A stretch of DNA of 64,000 bases from an uncultured Gammaproteobacteria bacterium. Its GTDB lineage: Bacteria > Pseudomonadota > Gammaproteobacteria > HK1. A program made the translations under genes and the position numbers. Under the pieces are notes generated by a model. It was not told where the DNA came from and searched no databases. It was given only the letters and a program-made list of their open reading frames with translations. The stretch is taken from the NCBI GenBank assembly GCA_958295465.1, contig OY282353.1:5261001-5325000 (forward strand), given 5' to 3'. Shown in pieces: positions 35,944 through 44,632 of the stretch (the first letter of the stretch is position 1; each line of letters begins with the position of its first letter).

Positions 35944-37197
35944 CTACTCGGCCGCCGCGCCGGCCTCCTTCACCTTCAATCCGTCGATGGCGTTCGGCAG
36001 ATGCGTCACGATCATCCGATCCGAAGCCTCGAGGTGCGGGCTGCGCAGGATCAGCCGGCCGGCGCCGTCGCCGGCATGGATCTCGCCGAGCCGTTCCACC
36101 TCGATGCTCTTCATGCGTTCCCCGTCGAGCACGAACACCCGGTCCGTGCCGTAGAGCGCTTCGCGGGATACGGCGACCGCGTCGTGTATCGGCGGCAGGT
36201 CGAGGATGATCTCCACCGTGCGTCCGATCTGCAGCCATGCGTTGCCCTCGGTGACACGGAACAGACCGTCGGCGCCTCCCGATCCGGGGTCGACACGAGC
36301 GGTGATCCGATGCAGGACGGCGCGGATTTCCCGGCCGTCCACCTCTGCCCGCGCGACCAGGGTCTCGCCGCGTTCCAGGGCGGCATGCACCACCGGCAGG
36401 CGGCGTATCGGGATCTGGGCGCGGAGCTCCAACGTCCCGGTGTCGAACATGGCGAGCAGTCGATCCCCGGGCCGCACCCGGTCGCCCGGGGAGACGAGCA
36501 CCTCGGTGATCCGTCCTTCGAACGGGGGATACACCTGCGTGCGTTCGAGGTCGAGCATCGCCTGGGCTTGCTGGGCCGTGGCCCGGGCGAGCTTCGCCTC
36601 GATCTGTTTCCTGCGGCTCTCGTGCTCACGGATCGCGAGCCTGCGCTGCTCGACTGCGAGCATCTGGCGTTTTTCGTCGCGGCGTACCTGATCCAGACTG
36701 GCCTGCGATCCCACCCCGCGGTCGGCGAGATCCTTTGCCCTCGACACTTCGCGCCGGACGAGTTCCAGCAGCGCCTTCTCATGTTCCATCGCGGCGAGGT
36801 TGTTTCGATGCCGCAACCTCTCGTGCTCCAGGTCGGCTTCGAACTCGGCCAACTCGGCGTCACGCTGGGCGAGCACGAGCCGGATTTCCCGATCGTCGAG
36901 GGCGAGCAACCGATCGTTCCGGCTCGCCCGCTGGCCTTCGAGCACGTCGACCGTCTCCACGTCGGCCGTCACCGCCGAGGACAGTTGCGCGATGCGAGGG
37001 GAATCGACACGGGCGAAGAGCACGAGCTGGGGGGTCACCGTCCCCGGCTCGACCGTCACCGCCGCCACCGTCCAGGCCCGCTCCTCCGCCTCGAGTGGCT
37101 CGCGTTCGGATTTGCTCTTGACCAGCGCCGTCATGCCCCCTATGCCGGCGGCAAGGATGAGCACCGGCAACACGACTCGGACGATACGGGCGGACAT
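35944..37197 (-). CDS. RND efflux/HlyD-type periplasmic adaptor subunit
   Basis: 417 residues. N-terminal anchor at about 7-25 (VVLPVLILAAGIGGMTALV). Beta-barrel and lipoyl halves flank a long coiled hairpin (about 105-220; many Glu/Arg and LDQVRRDEKRQ). The second lipoyl half reads VYPPFEGRITEVLVSPGDRV. Such proteins bridge an inner-membrane pump and an outer-membrane channel. Neither partner gene is adjacent, so it is either solitary or works with a distant pump. Confidence 0.87.
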   Translation of the reverse strand: MSARIVRVVLPVLILAAGIGGMTALVKSKSEREPLEAEERAWTVAAVTVEPGTVTPQLVLFARVDSPRIAQLSSAVTADVETVDVLEGQRASRNDRLLALDDREIRLVLAQRDAELAEFEADLEHERLRHRNNLAAMEHEKALLELVRREVSRAKDLADRGVGSQASLDQVRRDEKRQMLAVEQRRLAIREHESRRKQIEAKLARATAQQAQAMLDLERTQVYPPFEGRITEVLVSPGDRVRPGDRLLAMFDTGTLELRAQIPIRRLPVVHAALERGETLVARAEVDGREIRAVLHRITARVDPGSGGADGLFRVTEGNAWLQIGRTVEIILDLPPIHDAVAVSREALYGTDRVFVLDGERMKSIEVERLGEIHAGDGAGRLILRSPHLEASDRMIVTHLPNAIDGLKVKEAGAAAE

Positions 37198-37605
37198 GCT
37201 CTTCAGGGCCGCCTCACCGGGTCACGGAGGTTCGTCCGTCCGGGATCATGCCGGGGTCCGTCCGAACAGGCGGGCAGGTCGCGCCGTATGCGCCCGGCTT
37301 GTCGTTACCTTGCCGGATCCCGGGAGTCTCCGCGGGGACGAAGGCCGCAGGTCGATCATGATTGCACGCCGTCGCACGTTGTTCGACTCCAGCTCTCCTC
37401 CGATCAGCAATTCCCGTCAACCCACCTTTACCACCGTGAGCAGTGATTGGACGGGAATTCCCCCGATTTCGCTGATTTTCGTACCTGACTGATTGACAGG
37501 TCGTCAAGCGTATCACCGCCGTGCTGCTCGCCGGTGAGCGCCTCGGCACCGCCTCCTCGCCGGCGAGCCTGCAACTGGAATCCACGAGTCTTCCTCCGAC
37601 GGCGC
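37198..37605. other. Intergenic region, no gene
   Basis: 408 bases between the start of the adaptor gene and the 3' end of the SDR gene, both on the minus strand. The 37435-37510 stretch is AT-richer (GATTTCGCTGATTTTCG) and may hold the adaptor promoter. No coding frame is supported. Confidence 0.45.
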
Positions 37606-38379
37606 TCAAAGGCCGGAAGCGAGATGCCCCCCGTCGACGACGATGGTCGAGCCGGTCATGTAGGACGATGCGTCGCTCGCCAGCAGAAGCAGCGCCCCGT
37701 CGAGCTCGGACGGGTCTGCGATGCGGCGTTGGGGGATGCGTCTGGTCATCGCCGCCCCCGCCTCGCTCGCGAAGAATCCACGGTTCATCTCCGTGCGCAC
37801 GTAACCCGGCGCGATGGCGTTGACCCGCACCCGGTGGCGGGCGAGCTCCATCGCCATGGTCCGGGTGAGCTGCAGCAGTCCCGCCTTCGAAGCGGCATAC
37901 GAGCCGAGCCCTCCCGTGACCCCGAACGCCAGGATCGACAACACGTTGACGATCGCCCCGGGGCGCCCGGCACCGACCATGCGCCGCGCGGCCCCCTGCG
38001 CGACCCGCCACGCCCCTTCCAGATTGGTGCCGATGACCGCGGCCCAGTCCTCCCCGGTGACGTCGAGGGTCGAGGCAGGGCGTGCGATGCCGGAGTTGTT
38101 CACGAGGAGGTCGGGCGCCCCGAACGCCTCCTGCACCGAGTCGAGCCCGTCCTCGACACTGCGTGCGTCGGTCACGTCCACCCGCACCGGGTGCGCGGCA
38201 CCGCCGGCCTCCTGGATCTCGCCCGCGAGGGCCTCCAGCCGTTCGAAGCGTCGTGCCGCGAGCGCCACCGAAGCGCCGTGCGCGGCGAGGGTGCGGGCGA
38301 AATGCCGGCCGAGGCCACTCGACGCTCCGGTCACGAGCGCGATGCGGCCGTCGAGATTGAACGTGAGTCGTCGTGTCAT
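37606..38379 (-). CDS. SDR oxidoreductase
   Basis: 257 residues. TGASSGLG cofactor loop (about 17-24), Arg at RRFERL after beta-2 (suggesting NADP), NNSGIARPAS, YAASKAGLLQLTRTMAMELA with Tyr/Lys, and APGYVRTEMNRGFF. The pattern is that of many 3-oxoacyl or gluconate-type SDRs acting with acyl-CoA catabolism; specificity cannot be read. Start ATG 38379 sits just before the Rossmann fold; a longer frame upstream is not family-like. Confidence 0.85.
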   Translation of the reverse strand: MTRRLTFNLDGRIALVTGASSGLGRHFARTLAAHGASVALAARRFERLEALAGEIQEAGGAAHPVRVDVTDARSVEDGLDSVQEAFGAPDLLVNNSGIARPASTLDVTGEDWAAVIGTNLEGAWRVAQGAARRMVGAGRPGAIVNVLSILAFGVTGGLGSYAASKAGLLQLTRTMAMELARHRVRVNAIAPGYVRTEMNRGFFASEAGAAMTRRIPQRRIADPSELDGALLLLASDASSYMTGSTIVVDGGHLASGL

Positions 38380-38740
38380 GGTGGAGTCACCGCCCCGCTC
38401 CGGACCGCGCCATGCTTCCGGCGGCCGGACAGGACGGGCGGAACCTCGAATCAGGAGCCGTGGGTGCGATGACCCGCGGAAGCGGACAGTTCGTATTCCC
38501 GAACCCCACGGCTGAAACAAGCTCCGGCGAAACCGGCGGCCGCTCGCCGGCGGCGGGTCATATCATAGCGCACCGGCCTTCTCCCGGAGACGGCCCGTCA
38601 CCTGACGCGGGGTCACCGCCGAATACCGGAGCCCGCATCGGCTCGTCCGCAAGGTCGACTTCGCAAGGCCGTGGGGCACGCACCCGGCGCAGCCATCGCA
38701 CTCGCCGAGCGCACGCACGCCACCCCTTCCGGACCGGCGC
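38380..38740. other. Intergenic region, no gene
   Basis: 361 bases between two minus-strand genes. No supported coding frame. A short AT-richer patch (CATATCATAGCGC, about 38560-38573) could be promoter sequence for the SDR. Confidence 0.4.
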
Positions 38741-39097
38741 TCAGTTCACGAACGTACCGATGACCCGCGCAATGCTGTGCGCAACCTCGCTCTCGAGCGG
38801 GAACGACAGCATGCCCATCACCGAGTATCCGAGCAGCCACGGTATCAGGTAGAAGCGGATCATGAAGAAGAACCACGCGATGAACAGCGGCACCAGCGGT
38901 GGGATGAGGAAGGCCGGGGTCACCGGCGCGAAGAGCCTGAGCAGCGGGTTCGTCGCGCGCACGAAGAACCGCATGAAGAAGAAGCTGCTGTCCTCGGGCA
39001 GGAACAATCCCATGCCGAACCGGCCGATCAGGGTCCACATCACCGCGCCGAGGACGTAGTCGACGGCCAGTACCCAGATTGGGAACGCTTCGTACAT
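38741..39097 (-). CDS. YggT-like small integral membrane protein
   Basis: 118 residues with two or three hydrophobic segments: about 6-25 (PIWVLAVDYVLGAVMWTLIG), 62-88 (LIPPLVPLFIAWFFFMIRFY). The middle FFVRATNPLLRLFAPVTPAF resembles the YggT signature (x-EPLL-P-R--IP) for small membrane proteins of unclear function. ATG 39097 gives MYEAFPIW. Role unknown; the similarity is modest. Confidence 0.7.
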   Translation of the reverse strand: MYEAFPIWVLAVDYVLGAVMWTLIGRFGMGLFLPEDSSFFFMRFFVRATNPLLRLFAPVTPAFLIPPLVPLFIAWFFFMIRFYLIPWLLGYSVMGMLSFPLESEVAHSIARVIGTFVN

Positions 39098-39364
39098 CCG
39101 CCGGTGAGATCAGCGGCCCCGCGCCGCAAGCGAGCGGGGCGTTGGATCGGCCATCCTCCCGATGCGCCGCAAGGGACAGGGAGTGTACCTCCGGGGAATT
39201 CGGCGACGATAGCCGCGGAACGGCTCGGACGTTGCCGAAGCCGAAGGATACGGCGGGATGGAAACGAGTGCGGCAGGGACTGCTGCGGCAGAAACCTGCC
39301 GGGTCAGGAACGAAAAACGCCGGGGCGGACGGCTCCGCCCCGGCGTGCACCACGACCTGCAACC

Positions 39365-41185
39365 TCAGTGCGACGAGGCGAGGACCGACGCACCCTTTGG
39401 AATCCGGGTCGCGTCGACCATGTCCTGGGTCTCCTTGTCCGGCGCCGCGGTCATGAGGCTGACCGCCACCATCGCCACGAGGCTCACCGGCATGCCGATG
39501 ATCCCGAACCTCAGGTGGTCGATGCCGATCCACGGCTCCATGCCCGCGAACCGCACCATGTAGAGGTACCACGTTCCGGCGATGAGCCCCGCGAGCATTC
39601 CCGCGATCGCGCCCTGCCGGTTCGCCCGCTTCCACCACACGCCGAGGACGAGCGGGAAGAAGAGCCCGGAGCACGCGAAGTCGAACGCCCAGGCCACCGC
39701 GCCGAGGATGCTCGTGAGCTTCAGGCTCGCGACCAACGCACCCGCCGCGCCGATCACGATGAGGAGCACCCGGGCCACCACGAGCCGCGTCTTCGTCTCC
39801 GCCTTCGGGTCGATGATCTTGTAGTACAGATCATGTGAGAGGGCGTTGGCGATGGCGAGCAGCAACCCGTCCGCGGTGGACATCGCGGCGGCCATGCCGC
39901 CGGCCGCGACGAGACCCGAGATGACGTAGGGCAGGCCCGCGATCTCCGGCGTCGCCAGCACGACGATGTCGCCGCGCATGAAGAACTCGTTGATCTGCAG
40001 GATGCCGTCGCCGTTCGAATCGACCACCTTCAGGAAGCCGACCTCGCTCCAGTTCCTGATCCAGTCGAGCGCGGTCACCTCCGCGATGCTCTTGCCGATG
40101 ATGCCCGTCGCCAGGTTCGGGTCGAGCACCTGGAGCTTGGTGAACGTCGCAAGCGCCGGAGCGGTGAAGTAGAGCAGGAAGATGAACAGCAGCGACCACG
40201 CCACGGACTGGCGCGCCGCCTTCACCGATGGCGTGGTGAAGTAGCGCATCAGGATGTGCGGCAGCGATGCGGTCCCCGCCATCATGCACAGCGTCAGGGT
40301 GATGAACCGCCAGCTATCGAGCATGGTCGTCCCGGCCGCGGCGTGCGGCACCGTGAGCGCCCTGAGCCCCGGCACCGCCTCAGCCGGTTTCAGCACCCCG
40401 ACCTGGTGCAGGGTCTCCAGCTCGCCCAGCCGCATTACCGCATCGCCGTACACGAGCTGCGGGAAGACGCCGAAGCCCTGCTTGTTCGACATCCAGATCA
40501 CCGGGACGAGGTAGGCGATGATGAGCACGATGTACTGCGCCACCTGGGTCCACGTCACCGCCCTCATGCCGCCGAGCATCGAGCAGAGCAGGATGCCGAG
40601 CAGGCCGAACCAGACCCCGATCTCGAACGGGATGTGCAGCGCCCGGGAGGCGATGGTGCCCGTTGCGTTGATCTGCGCCGTCACGTAGGTGAACGAGGCG
40701 ACCACCAGCACCAGCACCGCGCAGAAGCGCGCGAGGTTGCCGCCGTAGCGCGTGCCGATGAAGTCGGGCACGGTGTAGCAGCCGAACTTGCGGAGATAGG
40801 GCGCCATGAGGGACGCCACCAGCACGTACCCGCCGGTCCAGCCGACGACGAACGCGAGGTAGGCGTGGCCGCCCATGTAGATGCCGCCGGCCATCGCGAC
40901 GAAGGATGCGCCGGACATCCAGTCCGCCGCCGTCGCCATGCCGTTGAACACCGGTGGGACGCTGCGCCCCGCGACGTAGTAGGCATCGACCTGCATCGTG
41001 CGCGACAGCCACCCGATGGCGGCGTAGATGACGACGGTGAACGCGACGAACAGGATGCCGATGGTGTCGGCGCCGACCCCCATCTGCTCGAGGACGGCCA
41101 TGATGCCGATAAAGATGATGAACCCGCCCGTGTAGAGACCATAGATCCTGGGCAGGTTGTCGACGAAACTGCCTTGCATCTTCAT
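39365..41185 (-). CDS. Sodium:solute symporter (SSS family, acetate/VC_2705-like)
   Basis: 606 residues with about 13 hydrophobic helices. SSS landmarks: VDAYYVAGRSVPPVFNGMA, ADWMSGASFVAMAGGIY, YTVPDFIGTRYGG, and AAAMSTADGLLLAIANALSH. A hydrophilic insert at about 380-405 contains DSNGDGILQINEFF, which has the spacing of an EF-hand calcium loop; this insert is known in the VC_2705 subfamily. Start ATG 41185 follows GGGAGGA. The small partner gene is 15 bases upstream in the same operon. Likely imports a short carboxylate such as acetate or propionate with sodium. Confidence 0.92.
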   Translation of the reverse strand: MKMQGSFVDNLPRIYGLYTGGFIIFIGIMAVLEQMGVGADTIGILFVAFTVVIYAAIGWLSRTMQVDAYYVAGRSVPPVFNGMATAADWMSGASFVAMAGGIYMGGHAYLAFVVGWTGGYVLVASLMAPYLRKFGCYTVPDFIGTRYGGNLARFCAVLVLVVASFTYVTAQINATGTIASRALHIPFEIGVWFGLLGILLCSMLGGMRAVTWTQVAQYIVLIIAYLVPVIWMSNKQGFGVFPQLVYGDAVMRLGELETLHQVGVLKPAEAVPGLRALTVPHAAAGTTMLDSWRFITLTLCMMAGTASLPHILMRYFTTPSVKAARQSVAWSLLFIFLLYFTAPALATFTKLQVLDPNLATGIIGKSIAEVTALDWIRNWSEVGFLKVVDSNGDGILQINEFFMRGDIVVLATPEIAGLPYVISGLVAAGGMAAAMSTADGLLLAIANALSHDLYYKIIDPKAETKTRLVVARVLLIVIGAAGALVASLKLTSILGAVAWAFDFACSGLFFPLVLGVWWKRANRQGAIAGMLAGLIAGTWYLYMVRFAGMEPWIGIDHLRFGIIGMPVSLVAMVAVSLMTAAPDKETQDMVDATRIPKGASVLASSH

Positions 41186-41200
41186 GATGATCGTCCTCCC

Positions 41201-41455
41201 TCACTCGTCTTCGGCCATGCCGCATTCGCGGTCGATCCTGTCCTGGGTTCTCGCGAACCAGAAGATCAACACGACGAACACGACCAGAGACCCCTGCGCG
41301 GCCATGTAGAAGCCGAACGGGAACCCGAGAAAGGACGCGCCGTTGAGCGCATCGGCGAACCAATGCACGACAAACGAGAACACGAACCAGATGGCGAGCG
41401 TCACCCACATGAGGTTGCGGGTGCGGCGCCAGTGCGTGGCTTGGTCACTGTTCAT
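41201..41455 (-). CDS. Sodium:solute symporter small subunit (DUF4212)
   Basis: 84 residues with two membrane segments at about 16-33 and 46-65; WRRTRNLMWVTLAIWFVFSF, ALNGASFLGFPFGFYMAAQG and FVVLIFWFARTQDRID are the DUF4212 blocks. Encoded immediately before the symporter, its regular partner. Confidence 0.92.
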   Translation of the reverse strand: MNSDQATHWRRTRNLMWVTLAIWFVFSFVVHWFADALNGASFLGFPFGFYMAAQGSLVVFVVLIFWFARTQDRIDRECGMAEDE

Positions 41456-41737
41456 TTATTGTCCTCCCTGTATGGTGACACTGCCGGAACCGTAGTACGC
41501 ACGTCTCTTCCGTTGTTGCCCGTCGAGCGGGCGCCGGTCAAGCGGAAGTGGCCGCACGTTGACATCCCCCCGATCGCTGGCGCCACCCCTTTGCCCGGCC
41601 CCGGCGTCGCCGGGTCGAGAGGCTGCTCATGGATTCCTCCGGCGCCTCGCACGAAATCGGAGCGGTAAGGAACCACCGCGCCATTGTAAGGTGGTGCCGG
41701 CCGTTGTGCGAGCGCTATTCGGGGAGGCCCCGGAGGA

Positions 41738-42481
41738 TCACGCGACCCAGAACGCCTTCTCCAGATCCTCGAACTCCGAAGCTTCGCCCTCGAACTTGTT
41801 CCGTCCGAGCTCCAGGACGTAGACGTAGTCCGCGATCTTGAGTGCCTGCCGGATCTCCTGGTCCACGAGCAGGATGGTCAGGTCGTCGCGGGTGGTCAGC
41901 GCCGCCAGCATCCCGTAGACCTCCTCGGAGAGCATCTTCGAGAGCCCGGCGGTGGGCTCGTCCACCAGGAGGACCTTCGGTTCGGCCATGAGGGTGCGAC
42001 CGATCTCCACCATGCGCTGCTGCCCCCCGGACAGCTCCCCGGTCACCTGCCGGCGCTTGTCCCCGAGCACCGGGAAACGCTCGTAGTTGGCCTCCATCTT
42101 CTCGCGCACCTGCCGCCTGTCCCGCCGGAACGTCCAGCCGCCGAGCTCCAGGTTCTCCTCCACCGTCATGTCCTTGAACACCCCCGGCTGCTGGGGGATG
42201 TAGGCGAGCCCCTTGCGGATGCGCTCGTAGGTGGGCACCGGGAGGATGCTCGCGCCTTCGAGCAGGACGTCCCCGGCGTTGGGACGGAGGAACCCGAAGG
42301 CCGCCCGCAGGGCGGTGGACTTGCCGACCCCGTTGGCGCCCAGCACCGCGGTGATCCGGTTGCGCCGAGCCTTCACGTTCAGCCCCTGGAGGATGTTGAG
42401 ATCCCGGTAATAGCCCACGTAGAGATCCCTGAGCTCCAGAACGGCGCCGTCGGTGGGAGGAGGACTCGCCATGTTCGTCAC
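41738..42481 (-). CDS. livF: Branched-chain amino-acid-type ABC transporter ATPase LivF
   Basis: 247 residues. Walker A GANGVGKS, signature LSGGQQRM, Walker B VLLVDEPTAGLS, and the LivF-type segment GLAYIPQQPGVFKDMTVEEN. The start is GTG 42481 three bases after the livG stop, or ATG 42472. Last gene of the livK-H-M-G-F series. Cytosolic face of the inner membrane. Confidence 0.93.
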   Translation of the reverse strand: MTNMASPPPTDGAVLELRDLYVGYYRDLNILQGLNVKARRNRITAVLGANGVGKSTALRAAFGFLRPNAGDVLLEGASILPVPTYERIRKGLAYIPQQPGVFKDMTVEENLELGGWTFRRDRRQVREKMEANYERFPVLGDKRRQVTGELSGGQQRMVEIGRTLMAEPKVLLVDEPTAGLSKMLSEEVYGMLAALTTRDDLTILLVDQEIRQALKIADYVYVLELGRNKFEGEASEFEDLEKAFWVA

Positions 42482-42484
42482 GGG

Positions 42485-43330
42485 TCAGCTCGCCGCGGTC
42501 TCTTCGTCGGGGGAGGCGTTGCTCGGTGGAACGCCGCCGGACGAGGCGTTGCCGACAGGAGCATTGTCGGAGGAAACGGCGCCGGATGATGCGTCGCCGG
42601 AAGATTCATCGGCTTCCGTCCCCAGATATGCCTCGATGACCGCCGGGTCCCGCTTGACCTCGTCCGGCGGTCCGTCCGCGATCAGGTTCCCGTAGTCGAG
42701 CACCAGGAGCCTCTGGCTCAGGCTGAAGATGGAGTCCATCTGGTGGCTGATGATGATGATGGCCTTGCCGTCGCCGTTCACCCGGCGGATGTACTCGTAG
42801 ATGATCTCCATCAGCCGGGGGTGCACGCCCGCGAAGGGCTCGTCGAGGATGACGACGTCGGGGTCGAGCATCAGCAGTCGCCCGAGCTCCAGCAGCTTCT
42901 GCTGCCCGCCCGAGAGGGCCTGCGCGTACTCGTTGCGCAAGTGCTCCATGGTCAGGAACTCCAGCACCGACGTCGCCTTGCTCCGGGTCTCGGACGCCCG
43001 GTGGTGGCCGCCTCTGGCGAGGGCCGGCACGTAGAGGTTCTCCAGCACCGTCATCCGGCGGAACAGGCGGGTCACCTGGAAGGTCCGCCCGAGGCCCACC
43101 CGCGCCACCTCGTAGGGCTGGAGCTGGTCGATGCGCTCGCCGTTGAGGTAGACGGTGCCGCCGTTGGGCTTGATCGCGCCGTCGAGGACGTTGGTGAGCG
43201 TGGTCTTGCCGGCCCCGTTCGGGCCGATGAGCCCGATGAGCTCGGGTCCGTTCACCGAGAAGGTGACGCCCTTGAGGACGTGCAGGCCCCCGAAGCGCTT
43301 GTGGAGGTCGCGCACCTCGAGGCGGATCAT
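42485..43330 (-). CDS. livG: Branched-chain amino-acid-type ABC transporter ATPase LivG with repeat tail
   Basis: 281 residues. Walker A GPNGAGKT, LSGGQQKL, Walker B VVILDEPFAGVHP, and the RTFQVTRLFRRMTVLENL block typical of LivG. The ATPase ends near residue 240; the last ~40 residues (ESSGDASSGAVSSDNAPVG and on) are a low-complexity tail of five-residue repeats rich in Ser, Ala, Gly, not part of the family. 88 bases downstream of livM. Confidence 0.92.
   Translation of the reverse strand: MIRLEVRDLHKRFGGLHVLKGVTFSVNGPELIGLIGPNGAGKTTLTNVLDGAIKPNGGTVYLNGERIDQLQPYEVARVGLGRTFQVTRLFRRMTVLENLYVPALARGGHHRASETRSKATSVLEFLTMEHLRNEYAQALSGGQQKLLELGRLLMLDPDVVILDEPFAGVHPRLMEIIYEYIRRVNGDGKAIIIISHQMDSIFSLSQRLLVLDYGNLIADGPPDEVKRDPAVIEAYLGTEADESSGDASSGAVSSDNAPVGNASSGGVPPSNASPDEETAAS
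42488..42611. repeat. Degenerate 15-bp tandem repeat forming the LivG tail
   Basis: About eight units of 15 bases, for example GACGAGGCGTTGCCG, ACAGGAGCATTGTCG, GAGGAAACGGCGCCG, GATGATGCGTCGCCG. On the coding strand each encodes a pentapeptide like SG-AS. The same period occurs at the 3' end of the Dyp peroxidase gene and in the icmF linker. Confidence 0.85.
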
Positions 43331-43418
43331 CGGAGTGCCTCCATGCGGGTCTCCGCCACCGTTCCCGCCGCCGCCGTCTCGCGCACTCCACGGCGGAGGC
43401 CACGGACCTCGAAGCGAG

Positions 43419-44630
43419 TCACCGGGACGCGCCCGCCCGATCCGCCGCGGTTCTCGCCGCCACCGTCTCCCGCGCCACGTGCCCGCGGGTGAAGTGGTCG
43501 ATGAGCGGCGCGATGAGGCCGTTGCGCGAGAACCGCAGGGTCAGCATCAGCAGGATGCCGAAGAAGACCAGCCGCCAGATGGTCATGTCGATGGTCACGC
43601 CGCCGATCTCGAAGCTGTTGCGCAGCAGCTCCAGGGCGAACTCGATGATGATGGCGCCGACCGCGGCGGCCGCGAAGTTCTCGATGCCGCCGATCACGGC
43701 CATGGCCACCACCAGGCTCATCTGGAGCAGGAACAGGTTGTTGGGGGTGATGATGCCCACGTAGTGCGCCTGCACCGCCCCGGCCGCCGCCGCCATCATG
43801 GTGGTGATCACGAAGACCAGGATCTTGTAGCGGATGATGTTCACCCCGAGCGCCGCCGCCGCGTCCTGGTCCTCGCGCAGCGCCCGGACGCACAGGCCGA
43901 ACTTCGAGCGCGAGAGCCAGGTCAGGATGCCGAGGCAGAGCAGCAGCAGGAGGAACATCGCGTAGTAGCTCGGGATCTTGTCGGTCTTGTCGTAGGTCTG
44001 CCCGAGGATGGTGACGCCGTTCTCGAACAGGTGGGGCAGCTCCAGCCCGGCCTGTCCCCGCGTGATCTCGATCTCGGCGCTGATGGTGGCGCGCAGGATC
44101 TCCGCGAACCCCAGGGTGAACAGGGCCAGATAGGCGGCCCGCAGGCGCAGCACCAGCAGGCCGATCAGCAGGCCGAAGACCCCGCCCATGAGGGTGCCGA
44201 GGACGATCCCCAGCCAGACCGGCATGGGGGTGACGGCCACGCTGCCGTCCCACGCCGCCAGCGCCTGGCGCAGGCAGTCCTGGGTCAGGGTGGTGGAGGT
44301 CACTCCGATGGGGTTGACGACGACCAGGTAGAGGTCGCCGATCGGGTATTCGATGCACAGGCGGGTGGGCTCCGGCGAGAGGTAGAGGTAATGGCAGAAC
44401 AGCCCGGTGGTGTAGGCGCCGATCCCCATGAAGCCCATGTGGCCGAACGAGAACTGCCCGGCATAGCCCGAGAGCATCGACCAGCTCGACGCGAGGATCG
44501 CGTAGAAGAACGCGGTGATGCAGATGTGCATGATGTAGTCGTAGTCCGCCGCCGTGTACACGAACGGGAACACGGCCAGGAACGCGACCACGAGCACGCC
44601 GGCGGCGTTGGGGACGTGTCGCGCGGGCAT
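43419..44630 (-). CDS. livM: Branched-chain amino-acid-type ABC permease LivM
   Basis: 403 residues, about ten membrane helices. LivM landmarks: YAILASSWSMLSGYAGQFSF, GHMGFMGIGAYT, LRGxYLA-type LRLRAAYLALFTLGFAEI, ALREDQDAAAALGVN, and GGIENFAAAAVGAIIIEF. There is a longer than usual periplasmic loop after helix 3 (about residues 80-120). Start ATG 44630, two bases after the livH stop. Confidence 0.92.
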   Translation of the reverse strand: MPARHVPNAAGVLVVAFLAVFPFVYTAADYDYIMHICITAFFYAILASSWSMLSGYAGQFSFGHMGFMGIGAYTTGLFCHYLYLSPEPTRLCIEYPIGDLYLVVVNPIGVTSTTLTQDCLRQALAAWDGSVAVTPMPVWLGIVLGTLMGGVFGLLIGLLVLRLRAAYLALFTLGFAEILRATISAEIEITRGQAGLELPHLFENGVTILGQTYDKTDKIPSYYAMFLLLLLCLGILTWLSRSKFGLCVRALREDQDAAAALGVNIIRYKILVFVITTMMAAAAGAVQAHYVGIITPNNLFLLQMSLVVAMAVIGGIENFAAAAVGAIIIEFALELLRNSFEIGGVTIDMTIWRLVFFGILLMLTLRFSRNGLIAPLIDHFTRGHVARETVAARTAADRAGASR

Positions 44631-44632
44631 GG

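Noticed and set aside
37198-37605. Small RNA or hidden gene in the gap
   Set aside because: No stable hairpin with a T-run, no conserved frame; only an AT-rich promoter-like patch.
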